64,000 nt of DNA from Aquabacterium sp. NJ1 (lineage in GTDB: Bacteria; Pseudomonadota; Gammaproteobacteria; Burkholderiales; Burkholderiaceae_C), in NCBI RefSeq assembly GCF_000768065.1, contig NZ_JRKM01000001.1, forward strand, positions 744,001 through 808,000. The letters run 5' to 3'. Made by a program: the position numbers and the translations under genes. Under the pieces are notes generated by a model. The model was not told where the DNA came from and did not search any database. It saw nothing but the letters and a program-made list of their open reading frames with translations. Of this stretch, positions 36,309-45,629 are shown piece after piece (positions within the stretch are counted from its first letter, which is position 1; every line of letters begins with the position of its first letter).

Positions 36309-37571
36309 ATGCAAGTCAATCACACCGCAGCTCGGCTGATACCTGTCTTGCTTGTGGCAGGTATCACCCTGATGACTTGGCAATATGGCGGGTACATGGG
36401 CGACGATAAAAATGCCCTTGCGCCTGTAGCCAGGCACTCCCTGATATTGGCGCTTCAGTATTTCTTGCGACCTTTTGAATATGGCATTGTCCAGACCGCC
36501 AATCTGACGAACCTTCAGTTGTGGCCATGGGCATCGCTGCTGATGGCGGTCTCGGCCTCAACCTTGCAAGTCAAGACCATTGAAGCCATTCTCCAAAAGG
36601 AATTTACGCCTGCGATCCGGATTGCCGCCACCGCCGCAAGCCCGCTTTGGTTCCAGCTGATCTCACAGGTGGATACCGTGAGCCAGTCCTTGTGCAACCT
36701 GACATTTTCGGCTGCAATTTATGTACTCTTGACTCAAGTGCTGCCCGACGGAAAAACGCGTGTCACTCCTTGGGCTGCGCTGGTCAACCTGCTGTGCTGT
36801 GTCCTGCTGTTCTCCAAGGAGTTGGCCGTGGCCGCCGCATTGCTCACTCCCCTGGTGACCGCCATCATCGTTTACCAAAAACGCGCACTGGATCGCCTCT
36901 ATATCGCGTCAGTGCTGCTGGTTGCAGCAACCACGCCACTCTGGCTATACCTTAAATTATCCTTTAACTCGCTCATGCCTGGCGCGACAGGGCACTACAA
37001 CACCGCGCTGTCAGCAAGTAAACTGGGCACCAACCTCATTTCGCTGGCCGGGTTCCCGTTGACGCCTGTACCAACCAGCTTTCTGTCGTTTGCAACATTG
37101 AAGCCGATCTGGATGGCTGCATCGTTGCTCATGATTTCCTTATTTTTCTGGTCGGTCTGGCGCCTTGCCAAACAAGGCCACAACAAATCCAATCTTTGGC
37201 TACTGGCCATCTTGTTGATTGGTGGTTGCGCCCCGCTTATCTACATTCACTCATCCGAGCTCTATGTATCCATGATCGGCGGTTACTTGACCACCCTGGT
37301 GATCGGAGTCGGGTTAAGCAATGTGGCGCTGAAACTTGCCTATGCAAGCGCACTGCTCGCATGCTCATATATCAACGCCTGGATTTATTACAAAGCTGAA
37401 TTCCTGCCAAAGTGGGCCGCCGATCAGCGCATTGAGTACAGCTTGTACAACGGCCCAGATGGACGCTTTTATCGCGGCAAGCTCACAACGCCAATCTGCC
37501 CCATACTGGGCACCGACTCGGTATCCTGGATGGATGGTCGCGTGCAATGCGATCGGGCGCACCAGCGCTGA
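36309..37571 (+). CDS. Polytopic membrane protein of unknown function
   Basis: A 420-aa protein with about 10 hydrophobic segments, starting MQVNHTAARLIPVLLVAG. I do not recognise a family. The layout (long TM-rich protein with short loops and a soluble C-terminal ~50 residues containing WMDGRVQCD) resembles polymerase-, flippase- or GT-C-like EPS membrane proteins. Base composition is around 50% GC, clearly below the neighbours, which suggests separate acquisition. The ATG at 36309 is preferred over an upstream in-frame start because a hairpin occupies the upstream segment. It is convergent with the next GT4 gene. Confidence 0.75.
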   Translation: MQVNHTAARLIPVLLVAGITLMTWQYGGYMGDDKNALAPVARHSLILALQYFLRPFEYGIVQTANLTNLQLWPWASLLMAVSASTLQVKTIEAILQKEFTPAIRIAATAASPLWFQLISQVDTVSQSLCNLTFSAAIYVLLTQVLPDGKTRVTPWAALVNLLCCVLLFSKELAVAAALLTPLVTAIIVYQKRALDRLYIASVLLVAATTPLWLYLKLSFNSLMPGATGHYNTALSASKLGTNLISLAGFPLTPVPTSFLSFATLKPIWMAASLLMISLFFWSVWRLAKQGHNKSNLWLLAILLIGGCAPLIYIHSSELYVSMIGGYLTTLVIGVGLSNVALKLAYASALLACSYINAWIYYKAEFLPKWAADQRIEYSLYNGPDGRFYRGKLTTPICPILGTDSVSWMDGRVQCDRAHQR

Positions 37572-37630
37572 TCCAGCACGACCAGTCATTGCCGCAACCA
37601 CCCTGGCGCCAGAAGCACGGACCAATCACC

Positions 37631-38830
37631 TCAACGCCCGGAGAGCTTCATCACGAACTCAACCAGTTGGACCACGTTGTGACGCCATTGGCGTTCCGCG
37701 GCAATGTAAGCCCGAGCTGCAACCCCCACCTGGTGAAGCGCCTGGGTGTCCACACTCTTGGACAGCACCATGCTCACCGCCTCATCCAAACGGCCTGGCG
37801 TAAAGGTCCACCCCGTCACCCCCTCTTTTAAAACCTCCCGAATAGGCAGGAAATTAGGGGCCACTGGCGCGATACCGCACGCCATGAACTCAAACAGTTT
37901 CATGGGTGAGGTGTAGTCGCCAGCACTGGGCAAAATGGCCATATCCATGGCGGCCAGCAAGCCCGGCACATCGTCGTGTGCCACGCGCCCAGCCAGGATC
38001 ACCTGATCCTGCAGCCCGCGCTTGCGCACAAACTCGCTCACCTCCGGGAATGTGGAGCCATCGCCAACCAGCAGCAAAACCAGATCGGGACGCGCCTTGA
38101 GTTGGTCCGCGATCTCAAAAACAAACTTGTCAATTGCATGCCAGGGCAGGAAGGCACCCAAGTAACCACAGACCACCTTGCCGTCAAGTTTCCACTTGGC
38201 GCGGGCAGCCGCGCGCTGTTCTGGCGTCGAAGTGAATTTGTCGATATTGGCCGCGTTGGGTGTGATGATGGCCGGCGCGATCGTGCCGTGTGCGGCCTGG
38301 ATGCGGTCGCGGAACACGCTCGACACGAACACCAGACCGGCGGCATTGCGGAATGTCCAGCCTTCAATGGCTTTGGCCATGCGCAGGAAGTAAAGCGGCC
38401 TCACACGCTCGACCATGGCCGAATCGTTGACCTCCAGAATCATCGGAATCTTTTTCAGCTTAGCCAGCCAAACGACCGCAAACATGAACAGCGAGTAACG
38501 CTCATAGATGAAATCAACCCTGCCTTTGCTGGACAGGTGGCGCCATACGCGCCACGCCGCGACGGCGTTGTAGGCCAGCTCGGTAAGCTCGAAAAGCGGC
38601 TCCGGGAAACGCGCGACCAGCTTCATCAGCGGGGTAGCCTGCCGAGTTGGGGACATCGTTTTGGGCGAAGCATAAGGGTCAGCGCCCGGCAGAGAAATGA
38701 TGTCCACCTCCACGCCGTCTGCACGCAAGGCGTCCGTGATCCCACGAATGTGCACCCCCTCAACCGCCTTACCCTGCGTACGGTGGTGATACAGCACCCG
38801 CTCCACCAGCTTGCTCAGTTTCTCATCCAT
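37631..38830 (-). CDS. Glycosyltransferase family 4
   Basis: GT-B glycosyltransferase, 399 aa from MDEKLSKL. The N-terminal acceptor part (YHHRTQGKAVEGVHIRGIT) is followed by the Rossmann donor domain with VVCGYLGAFLPWHAIDKFV (about 220), LLLVGDGST and SPMKLFEFMACGIAPVAPN (E...E motif region). The longer frame to 38923 overlaps the upstream GT2 gene and is rejected. It is the last gene of a minus-strand run of acyltransferase, Wzy-like, deacetylase-like, GT2 and GT4 genes. Sugar specificity unknown. Confidence 0.9.
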   Translation of the reverse strand: MDEKLSKLVERVLYHHRTQGKAVEGVHIRGITDALRADGVEVDIISLPGADPYASPKTMSPTRQATPLMKLVARFPEPLFELTELAYNAVAAWRVWRHLSSKGRVDFIYERYSLFMFAVVWLAKLKKIPMILEVNDSAMVERVRPLYFLRMAKAIEGWTFRNAAGLVFVSSVFRDRIQAAHGTIAPAIITPNAANIDKFTSTPEQRAAARAKWKLDGKVVCGYLGAFLPWHAIDKFVFEIADQLKARPDLVLLLVGDGSTFPEVSEFVRKRGLQDQVILAGRVAHDDVPGLLAAMDMAILPSAGDYTSPMKLFEFMACGIAPVAPNFLPIREVLKEGVTGWTFTPGRLDEAVSMVLSKSVDTQALHQVGVAARAYIAAERQWRHNVVQLVEFVMKLSGR

Positions 38831-38876
38831 GCTCGACACATCCCATGTTCTCAATCGATCTATTCGAAGCCAAAGC

Positions 38877-40061
38877 TCAGCGACTTGTACGACGCCACGA
38901 GCCGCTGTAGGAGCCCGACACATATCGCCACGAGGCGATGATGAAGGCGAAATTCAACGCAAAGAGAAAGGCCAGCAGGTTCAACACTGAAGGCAAACCC
39001 AACCCCTTCCCCTGCATCACATAGGCGACGACCGCCACAGCCAGCCCCAAGGTCTGCAGCAGCACCCACCACCACCAGACCGACGACAGACAGGCCAACC
39101 AGAAAGACGCCGCCATCGACAGCAGCAGCAAATGCGGGGCCAGCCACCTCAAGACCTTGTGCGACACATAGGCCCAGCGGGTGCCCCACGAAGTGCTCAA
39201 AAAGTACCGGGGGCTTCTGAACAAGGCCTGAAAGTTCCCGATGCCGATCCGGATACGTCGCTGGTACTCGTCGCCGATGGACTCAGGCATCTCCTCTTCC
39301 GCCCGAGCATTGGGGGTATACACGATGCGCCCCCCAAAAGCGGCCACATTCATGGCGATACAAAAATCGTCACAGATCGTATCCGGGGGAAGCTGCGTCC
39401 AGAACTTGCGACGAATGGCGTAAATCGCACCATTGGCCCCTAATGCACCGCCGATGCGGCTCTCGAAGAACTTCAGAAATTGCTCAACGCGCCAATAGAG
39501 CCCATCCTGGTTATTACCCCCCGAAGAAAGCAGGTGCAACTCCCCGCTGACACAGCCAACAGCCTCATCCTGAAAGGGCTGAATCAGATGCTTGAGCGCG
39601 TCGGTCGCGAAGAATGTGTTGGCGTCAGAAAAGACAATCAACTCTTCTCGCCCACGAGACACAAGATCGTTCAAGACATTGGCCTTGCCACGGTTCTCTT
39701 CGAACAAGAACACATGCAACCTCGGATCCGCGAACTGCTGAAGAATGGCTGCGGTGTCATCACGGCTGCCATCAGACCCGATGTATATACTCAAACAATC
39801 TGCGGGGTAATCCAGTGCCAGCAGATTGCGCACGCGCTGCGCGATGTGCTTTTGCTCGTTATACGCCGCGATCACCACGGCGACCTTCGGCCACGCCGTC
39901 TCACCACCAGGCCGGCGCTCCGACTTGGCCAACGCGAACGCCACATCGCGCCTGAACTGCACAATGCCCGCCACCATCGCCAGAAGCAATGGGTAAAGCA
40001 GGTAGGAGTACAGAAACAGGGCGACGCCCAGGAGCGCCAGGATGGCGAGCAATGTCAGCAT
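38877..40061 (-). CDS. Membrane glycosyltransferase family 2 (cellulose/hyaluronan-synthase-like)
   Basis: Processive-type GT2, 394 aa. One N-terminal TM (about 5-32) is followed by the GT-A domain with VAVVIAAYNEQKHIAQRVRN, the GSDGSRDD donor site (about 95), FSDANTFF (DxD-like, about 145) and the acceptor/translocation motif YQRRIRIGIGNFQALF (QxxRW-like). Two to three TM segments lie near the C-terminus. Its start overlaps the stop of the preceding gene in a TGATG junction, so the two are translationally coupled. It could extend a polysaccharide or add a branch sugar. Confidence 0.9.
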   Translation of the reverse strand: MLTLLAILALLGVALFLYSYLLYPLLLAMVAGIVQFRRDVAFALAKSERRPGGETAWPKVAVVIAAYNEQKHIAQRVRNLLALDYPADCLSIYIGSDGSRDDTAAILQQFADPRLHVFLFEENRGKANVLNDLVSRGREELIVFSDANTFFATDALKHLIQPFQDEAVGCVSGELHLLSSGGNNQDGLYWRVEQFLKFFESRIGGALGANGAIYAIRRKFWTQLPPDTICDDFCIAMNVAAFGGRIVYTPNARAEEEMPESIGDEYQRRIRIGIGNFQALFRSPRYFLSTSWGTRWAYVSHKVLRWLAPHLLLLSMAASFWLACLSSVWWWWVLLQTLGLAVAVVAYVMQGKGLGLPSVLNLLAFLFALNFAFIIASWRYVSGSYSGSWRRTSR

Positions 40062-41230
40062 CAGGCGCCTGCTTGGGGCACGAATGTGGGGCGCGGGATC
40101 AGGTAGTCGCGGTAATCGTTGGGATTGCCAGACTTGCCTGCCTCCGCGGCCTTGATGATGTTGTATGTCTCACGGGCGCTGACGTAATGCAGCTGCCAAT
40201 TCACGCCATCGTTGTACCGGCGCTCAAGGTAGCTGAAGGCCTTGTCCATGGAGCTACCCAACAGCGTATCGATGTCGCGCTCCTGCGTGCCATGCGTATG
40301 CACCTTGACGAAGATCCACTCCGGACGCCCCTCGACGTGGATGCCGGTCTCGATCCAGGCATCAATCCGCTCGGGCGTTGCGGGACTGTTTGTCCGAACG
40401 TCCGCGTTCTCGATGCGCGGCAGAATGCCGAACTTGCGGTTCCCCATCATGAAGCCCAAAGGCCCCTGGATGATCATCAGATCACCCCAGGCACTACCCC
40501 CCACCTTCACACGCACCCCCTTGTCATGCGACTTGGGCTTGTGCGGGTCATCCTTGGCATAGTAGATCTTGTTGATCGTGCTGGTCTGACAGGGATCAGG
40601 TGCTGCCGGGAAAGTGTAGTCAGCGTAACAACCCTCTTCCCGCAGAACGATCAGTTCATTGTTGACGCCACAGCACACCCCGTCCGGGTGCGAGTTGTCC
40701 AGCGCCCAATTGCCGTGAATGAAGGACCAAAGTGGCTGCCCCTTGGCGTCGACAGGCAAGGCGCCATGATCCTTCACCAGCAAGCGCGTGAAGCGTTGCA
40801 ACTTTTCGCGCAAACCGGCTTCAGTGTCGTTGTGGTGATGCAAGTGGATGTCAATCTCACCCAAGCCCAGACGACACAACTCGACCAGCGCGTTCATGTG
40901 CTCCGGTCGATATTCCTCTTCGGGATAAAAGAACGAGTGCACGGGCGGACGGCCATCAGCATCCCGGTGGCCGGCGCAAAGCTTGGGGTAGTCCTGCCGC
41001 CAGCGCGCAACGCGCTGCACTTCCACTTCGTAGGAGGGCTTGAGCCACTGCGGCTCGTAATGATCCACAAAACAGAACATCACATGCCGAGGCCCCTGAA
41101 CCTCCTGGCTCGCGCGCCAATCTTGTTTTATATAGCTGCCGAGCCAGACCAGCAGATTTTTTTTACGGATCTCCCAATACAGCAAGGCAAAAAGCACCAG
41201 CGCCGCCAGCGATACGAGGCTTAAAAACAT
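40061..41230 (-). CDS. Membrane-anchored deacetylase/hydrolase-like protein of the EPS cluster
   Basis: A 389-aa protein with one N-terminal TM (FLSLVSLAALVLFALLYW) and a soluble domain. It contains CFVDHYEPQW, HSFFYPEEEY, IDIHLHHHNDTEAGLREKL and FIHGNWALDNSHPDG. Clustered His/Asp of this kind suggest a metal-dependent NodB-like polysaccharide deacetylase fold, but canonical motifs are not fully matched, so the call is tentative. The start at 41230 has no Shine-Dalgarno: a run of nine C sits 5 nt upstream. An alternative TTG start at 41365 would put that C-run inside the coding region. It is coupled to the downstream GT2 gene. Confidence 0.7.
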   Translation of the reverse strand: MFLSLVSLAALVLFALLYWEIRKKNLLVWLGSYIKQDWRASQEVQGPRHVMFCFVDHYEPQWLKPSYEVEVQRVARWRQDYPKLCAGHRDADGRPPVHSFFYPEEEYRPEHMNALVELCRLGLGEIDIHLHHHNDTEAGLREKLQRFTRLLVKDHGALPVDAKGQPLWSFIHGNWALDNSHPDGVCCGVNNELIVLREEGCYADYTFPAAPDPCQTSTINKIYYAKDDPHKPKSHDKGVRVKVGGSAWGDLMIIQGPLGFMMGNRKFGILPRIENADVRTNSPATPERIDAWIETGIHVEGRPEWIFVKVHTHGTQERDIDTLLGSSMDKAFSYLERRYNDGVNWQLHYVSARETYNIIKAAEAGKSGNPNDYRDYLIPRPTFVPQAGA

Positions 41231-41235
41231 ATGAA

Positions 41236-41244
41236 GGGGGGGGG
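41236..41244 (-). repeat. C9 homopolymer at the start of the deacetylase-like gene
   Basis: Nine consecutive C on the coding (minus) strand, five bases before the ATG at 41230. Tracts of this length are prone to slippage. Depending on the true start it would change either the leader spacing or the reading frame. Confidence 0.9.
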
Positions 41245-41372
41245 CTGCGCACCAGCCGAGCAACTGGCCTCGCCCAAATATGGAGTGACTGGACAAGTCT
41301 ATCAGGTCCCCCCAGGAGAAGACCACCCCCCGCCTACAGGGCCCCAAAACGCGTGCTGCGTACAAGGCAAGG

Positions 41373-42743
41373 TCAGAGATAGTGCATCAAAATAAAGCCG
41401 CGCACCGCCGCAAGGGACAGGACCACCATAAGGCAGGTGGTCTTGAAGAATTTCAAAGGCGCATGCAACTCCTTGATCCCCGCATAAGCTGGCGAGCGGC
41501 AGGCATTAATCCACACTGCCGTACACAAAGCCAGCAAACAATAAAGAACGGCCTGATAGGTACGGGAAAGGAACCAGGCACACACCAGATACCCAACGAG
41601 AGAAGACCGCAGCAAATGAGCCGCCCTGTTTTCGGGCGACCCAGGCGGCGTATATTGAACAACGCGCCCTGCCGCAACAAAGCCCAACACAATCAACGCC
41701 ATCCAGAAGAAATAACCAAAAAGGCCCAACTCGGCAAACCCCAGCACAAAAGAATTGTGCGCAGTCAAGTAATAGGCATCCGTGAATCGGCCATATCCGA
41801 CACCAAACAAGGGGGATCCTTTCAGCATATTGAAACCTTCAACCCAGGCCTCAATGCGCTCCTCCGCAGAACGCTCCTTGGAGGACATTTCACGCCCGCC
41901 TGCGGCCCCGATGACGATGGCACCAGCAGCTCCGGCCCCCATCAGCAAGATCGTCTTGAAATTACCAAGCTTGCTGCGCACACCAAAGAAAAGCAGACTC
42001 CCAATCCCCAACAAGGCGCCACGGGAATTGGTCAAGACCACGCAATACCCCATCACCAAACTGGGCATGATCACGAACAGCATATTCCGGATCCATGCCC
42101 CTTGACGAAAATACAGCCACAACATGGGAATGGCCATCACCAGAGCCTGACCAAAATCATTTGGATCATTGAGAAAGCCCACGCCACGAACCCGCCAAAG
42201 GAAGGCGCCCGACTTGTCTTGCGCCGGAATAGGCGGGCGAACCTTGGGAATCTCGACCGCCGGGTTATAGGTACCCTGCTGCATGACCAATTCTTCAGAC
42301 ATATAGCCTGTGTGGTATGCATTGATCCCTGCAACTGCAAGCATGAACAAGCTCACCAGAATCACCATGCAAGTCATGCGCACCCGGCTCATGCTTTGCA
42401 GATTGAAGCTCATGAAAACAAACAACAACAAGGCCGAACTGAACTCGGCTATGGCAGAAAATGCATAACCAAACAAACCCCGAACCGCCAGAGACAGAAA
42501 AACCGCAAACATCAAACCAAAGAGCAGCCAGTAGTGCCTGGGTGCAGCAGCAGCGTCCTTGTGAACCATCACATGTGTGATTGCCCCGCCAAACGCAAAC
42601 AACCAGATGAACAGCATGGGGCGATAGTCCACCAACCACTGTGCAAACAACTCCACCGGCCGTAGATAGAGAAAGAAGAGGTATACCAAAAAAAGAAAAA
42701 ACGCGAAGGATATGCCCTCCGTTCGCTTGCTCGCACTAACCAC
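41373..42743 (-). CDS. O-antigen ligase / Wzy-polymerase-like membrane protein
   Basis: About 456 aa with 10-12 TM helices and a large periplasmic loop (about 165-215). The Wzy_C/WaaL signatures are visible: TNSRGALLGIGSLLFFG (about 255) and AHNSFVLGFAELGLFGYFFW (about 345). Proteins of this family polymerise EPS repeat units or ligate glycans on the periplasmic face. The GTG at 42743 is preferred since AAAGG lies 9 nt upstream; a TTG at 42752 would touch that site directly. The start overlaps the end of the acyltransferase gene, indicating coupling. Confidence 0.85.
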   Translation of the reverse strand: MVSASKRTEGISFAFFLFLVYLFFLYLRPVELFAQWLVDYRPMLFIWLFAFGGAITHVMVHKDAAAAPRHYWLLFGLMFAVFLSLAVRGLFGYAFSAIAEFSSALLLFVFMSFNLQSMSRVRMTCMVILVSLFMLAVAGINAYHTGYMSEELVMQQGTYNPAVEIPKVRPPIPAQDKSGAFLWRVRGVGFLNDPNDFGQALVMAIPMLWLYFRQGAWIRNMLFVIMPSLVMGYCVVLTNSRGALLGIGSLLFFGVRSKLGNFKTILLMGAGAAGAIVIGAAGGREMSSKERSAEERIEAWVEGFNMLKGSPLFGVGYGRFTDAYYLTAHNSFVLGFAELGLFGYFFWMALIVLGFVAAGRVVQYTPPGSPENRAAHLLRSSLVGYLVCAWFLSRTYQAVLYCLLALCTAVWINACRSPAYAGIKELHAPLKFFKTTCLMVVLSLAAVRGFILMHYL

Positions 42744-43761
42744 CCGCCACAACCTTTCTGATCAAGCCAGCAAGAGGGCGCTCAACACGGATGTGCACCT
42801 GATATGCCATCACCAGCACCCCGGAAAACACCACGACCACACATATCGCGGGCGCCACACCAAGCCCATGCAAACGCGACATGAGCACGTAGCCCATGTA
42901 CTCATGCAGCACATAAACAGGATAGGTCAATGTTGCAGCCCAGTACAAAACAGATCCACCTGCCACCTCAAACTTCTGACGAGAAATCAACCAGAAAGCA
43001 ACTGGGACAAGACTTCCGAGCAAAACAGCCGCGGCAACATCCCGGCCGGAAAAATCAGCCACCTGACCGGCACGACTGCGCACGTACATCAACACCAACA
43101 CCGCCGCAAAAAGAAAAAGCAGATGCACGCCTTGCGTGCGATCCCCCTCGCGCATCAAATAAGCACATATTCCCACACAAAAAAACGGGGCCCACGATGC
43201 CTCAAAAAGGCTCTCAATCAGATACGACGATTGAAAATAATTGAAGAATGACACAAACAACCAAACCCACATGATGGATTTGATGTGTCGCAGCACATCA
43301 AATCTCAACAGCAACCAGACGAAAATATAAAAATGGAACTCCACTGCAAGTGACCAGTAGGCGCCATCAACCAAGTCGGCCCCCAACCACTGAGGCACCA
43401 TGGTGAAATTGATCAGGACATCCCGCCACGGGACAAGAAGGCTGACGTCACCGCCCCAACGAACCACTGCCGTCGTCAAAATGATGGCCACCCAGAATGC
43501 GGGATAAAGTCGCGCAGCGCGGGAGGCAACAAACGTACGGGCATCACCTTTTTGCACAGACAGAAATATGACAAAGCCGCTGATGGCAAAGAAAAGCGGC
43601 ACGCCCAGATACCCGAATTTCACAATCTGCCGCAAAGAATCCGGGCTGGCAAATGGCACCCAGCCCCCCTGATGCCCCCTGCAGAGATAGTGAAAAGCCA
43701 CAACCATGACACACGCCACCGATCTGAGCAAATCGATCTGGTGATATCGGCGCTGCGCCAT
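42736..43761 (-). CDS. Membrane O-acyltransferase (acyltransferase-3 family)
   Basis: A 341-aa, about 10-TM acyltransferase. HQIDLLRSVACVMVVAFHYL is the RSxA...H signature near residue 8, LFFAISGFVIF lies near 55, and SLAVEFHFYIF near 125. The start at 43761 has a strong purine-rich site (AGGAGGGGGCGG). GC content in the middle of the gene (around 43200-43300) is markedly low, like the rest of this block. It heads the minus-strand EPS transcript and is divergent from the flippase gene. It probably decorates the EPS repeat unit. Confidence 0.88.
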   Translation of the reverse strand: MAQRRYHQIDLLRSVACVMVVAFHYLCRGHQGGWVPFASPDSLRQIVKFGYLGVPLFFAISGFVIFLSVQKGDARTFVASRAARLYPAFWVAIILTTAVVRWGGDVSLLVPWRDVLINFTMVPQWLGADLVDGAYWSLAVEFHFYIFVWLLLRFDVLRHIKSIMWVWLFVSFFNYFQSSYLIESLFEASWAPFFCVGICAYLMREGDRTQGVHLLFLFAAVLVLMYVRSRAGQVADFSGRDVAAAVLLGSLVPVAFWLISRQKFEVAGGSVLYWAATLTYPVYVLHEYMGYVLMSRLHGLGVAPAICVVVVFSGVLVMAYQVHIRVERPLAGLIRKVVAGG

Positions 43762-43865
43762 CCGCCCCCTCCTATACAATGCCAGCACTTCGGCAGCACC
43801 GATCCTACAACGAGCCACCTCTCTGTTGCAGCAAAAACTGCCGCTTCGGATCTCGCACCCCAAGC

Positions 43866-45416
43866 ATGGCAACACCATCCAAGCCTACATCCAACCTCCG
43901 AGTGGCTGCACTGATTGCCACCTCGACCTACGTCACCACCGTTCTGGGCTTTGTTGTCAGCATCATCATTGCGCGAAGCCTGGGGCCGAATGACTATGGG
44001 CAGTATGCCTACCTCGTGTGGCTCTCCGGCCTGCTGGTCGTGATCGGCAATCACGGGTTGGGCGTCTCAGGCATCAGATTCATCTCCGAGTATGCAGGCC
44101 GGGGAGAACTGGAGGAAGCCAGAAATGTGCACCGATGGCTCAGAAAACAGCAAGTTTTCAGCGTCGCCATCGTACTGACCCTCTTCACCATTTCCACCCT
44201 ATTTTTCAAACCTGCAGGCTGGGCAGGCAGCACGATCGTGCTGGTGGCCATCATCGCCGTCTGCGTGGCGTGCAAATCATTCTATATATTCAATATATCC
44301 ATCGCCAAGGGCTACAGAAAATTCTCCGTCGAGTCGTGGTCCAACATGATCGCGACTGTGACCTACACAGTTGGCGCAGGGATACTCGGTTTAATCCACG
44401 CCTCACTGAACAGTTTCGCAATATTCTTCGCACTCATCAGCGCGTCCTATATGCTGATGGTGAAATACTTCACAACAAAGGAACAGATCCAACCCGGCAG
44501 CGTCGATTGTCGAACTGACACACTCGCCAGGCTCAAGCCCCACCTGAAGTGGACCATCGTGCTCGTGGTGGTCGCCACACTCAGCAACAAGACCATGGAA
44601 ACCTTCCTGCTGAGCGCTCTGACCAGCCCAGCCGAGGTCGGCTACTTCTCCATCTCGACGGCATTGACTCGGGGCGGGGTTGACCTGCTTTCATCCGTGC
44701 TGACCACCATGCTGATGCCACTCATGAGCCACGCCTACGGCGAGGGCGGCATCCAGAGTGTGAACGCCGTCCTGAGCCGTGCGCTGCGCTACTTCACCTT
44801 CCTGGGCTTGCTGCTGGCCGGGGTCGGCATGCTCTGGTCGGAACCAGGCATCTTGCTGATGTACGGCCACAAATACGAGCCTGTGGTCAATATTTTGCGC
44901 GTCATGACGCTTATCGGCGGATTGACCCTGACCGAAGGTGCTTTCGGCGCACTACTCTCGACAACCGACAATCAGAAACTCTGGGCGCAGACATCCATGA
45001 TGTCCATTGTGGTGAGCGTGGTGATGTCGGTATCGCTGGTTCCCCTATATGGCTTGACCGGCGCTGTCATGTCTCACGCCATCACGCGCATCACCATTCT
45101 CCTGCTGATGACGTGGCAAATTAAAAGGAACATGAATGCCATTCATGTTCCGATCAAAGCCCTCGGCAGCTTGTTTCTGGCCGCCATTTTTGCAATAGGC
45201 TGCATCTCGCCGCTGTTGCTGTGGCAGCACAACCCCATCATGGAGTTTGCGTGCGGCTTGATCTTCACCTTGATTTATGTGCCCGCCACCTTTGTCCTGG
45301 GCGCGTGGTCAAAAGAGGATTTGAAGGAATTGAACCCGCTTCTGGCTCGATTGCCTGCTCCCATACGGTCGGCCGTGCAGCGATTTCATGACAGCGCACC
45401 CCGACAGGGGACGTAA
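43866..45416 (+). CDS. Wzx-type polysaccharide flippase (MATE/MOP superfamily)
   Basis: A 516-aa protein with about 12-14 TM helices, predicted to flip undecaprenyl-linked EPS repeats across the inner membrane. Typical segments are VTTVLGFVVSIIIARSLGPNDYGQYAY near the N-terminus and SNKTMETFLLSALTSPAEVGYFSIS in the middle. The start at 43866 (MATPSKPTSN) is preferred; the in-frame extension to 43779 overlaps the divergent acyltransferase's upstream region. It lies 213 bp before the export operon on the same strand. The 45417-45629 gap shows no gene. Confidence 0.9.
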   Translation: MATPSKPTSNLRVAALIATSTYVTTVLGFVVSIIIARSLGPNDYGQYAYLVWLSGLLVVIGNHGLGVSGIRFISEYAGRGELEEARNVHRWLRKQQVFSVAIVLTLFTISTLFFKPAGWAGSTIVLVAIIAVCVACKSFYIFNISIAKGYRKFSVESWSNMIATVTYTVGAGILGLIHASLNSFAIFFALISASYMLMVKYFTTKEQIQPGSVDCRTDTLARLKPHLKWTIVLVVVATLSNKTMETFLLSALTSPAEVGYFSISTALTRGGVDLLSSVLTTMLMPLMSHAYGEGGIQSVNAVLSRALRYFTFLGLLLAGVGMLWSEPGILLMYGHKYEPVVNILRVMTLIGGLTLTEGAFGALLSTTDNQKLWAQTSMMSIVVSVVMSVSLVPLYGLTGAVMSHAITRITILLLMTWQIKRNMNAIHVPIKALGSLFLAAIFAIGCISPLLLWQHNPIMEFACGLIFTLIYVPATFVLGAWSKEDLKELNPLLARLPAPIRSAVQRFHDSAPRQGT

Positions 45417-45629
45417 GCGCATACCGCATCGACCGTAAGTCCAGGCGTAACGACGAAAGCGCGTCAGCGAGCTTGAACCCAAGGGGGCAACACACGCCCG
45501 AATGGGGTGTCGCGCAAGGCATCAATTCCCGCCCGAAGTCGCTGAATTAGCCCTATGCTTACGGCTTGCACCCAAGCAAGCCAGAGGCTCTCGCATTCAC
45601 AACAGGCTTGAAAACTGGAAGAACAATCC

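Noticed and set aside
41382..42665. A 427-codon plus-strand frame opposite the Wzy-like gene
   Set aside because: Very rich in His/Gln/Lys/Asn with no TM or motif; the opposite strand encodes a clear multi-TM protein with Wzy_C signatures.
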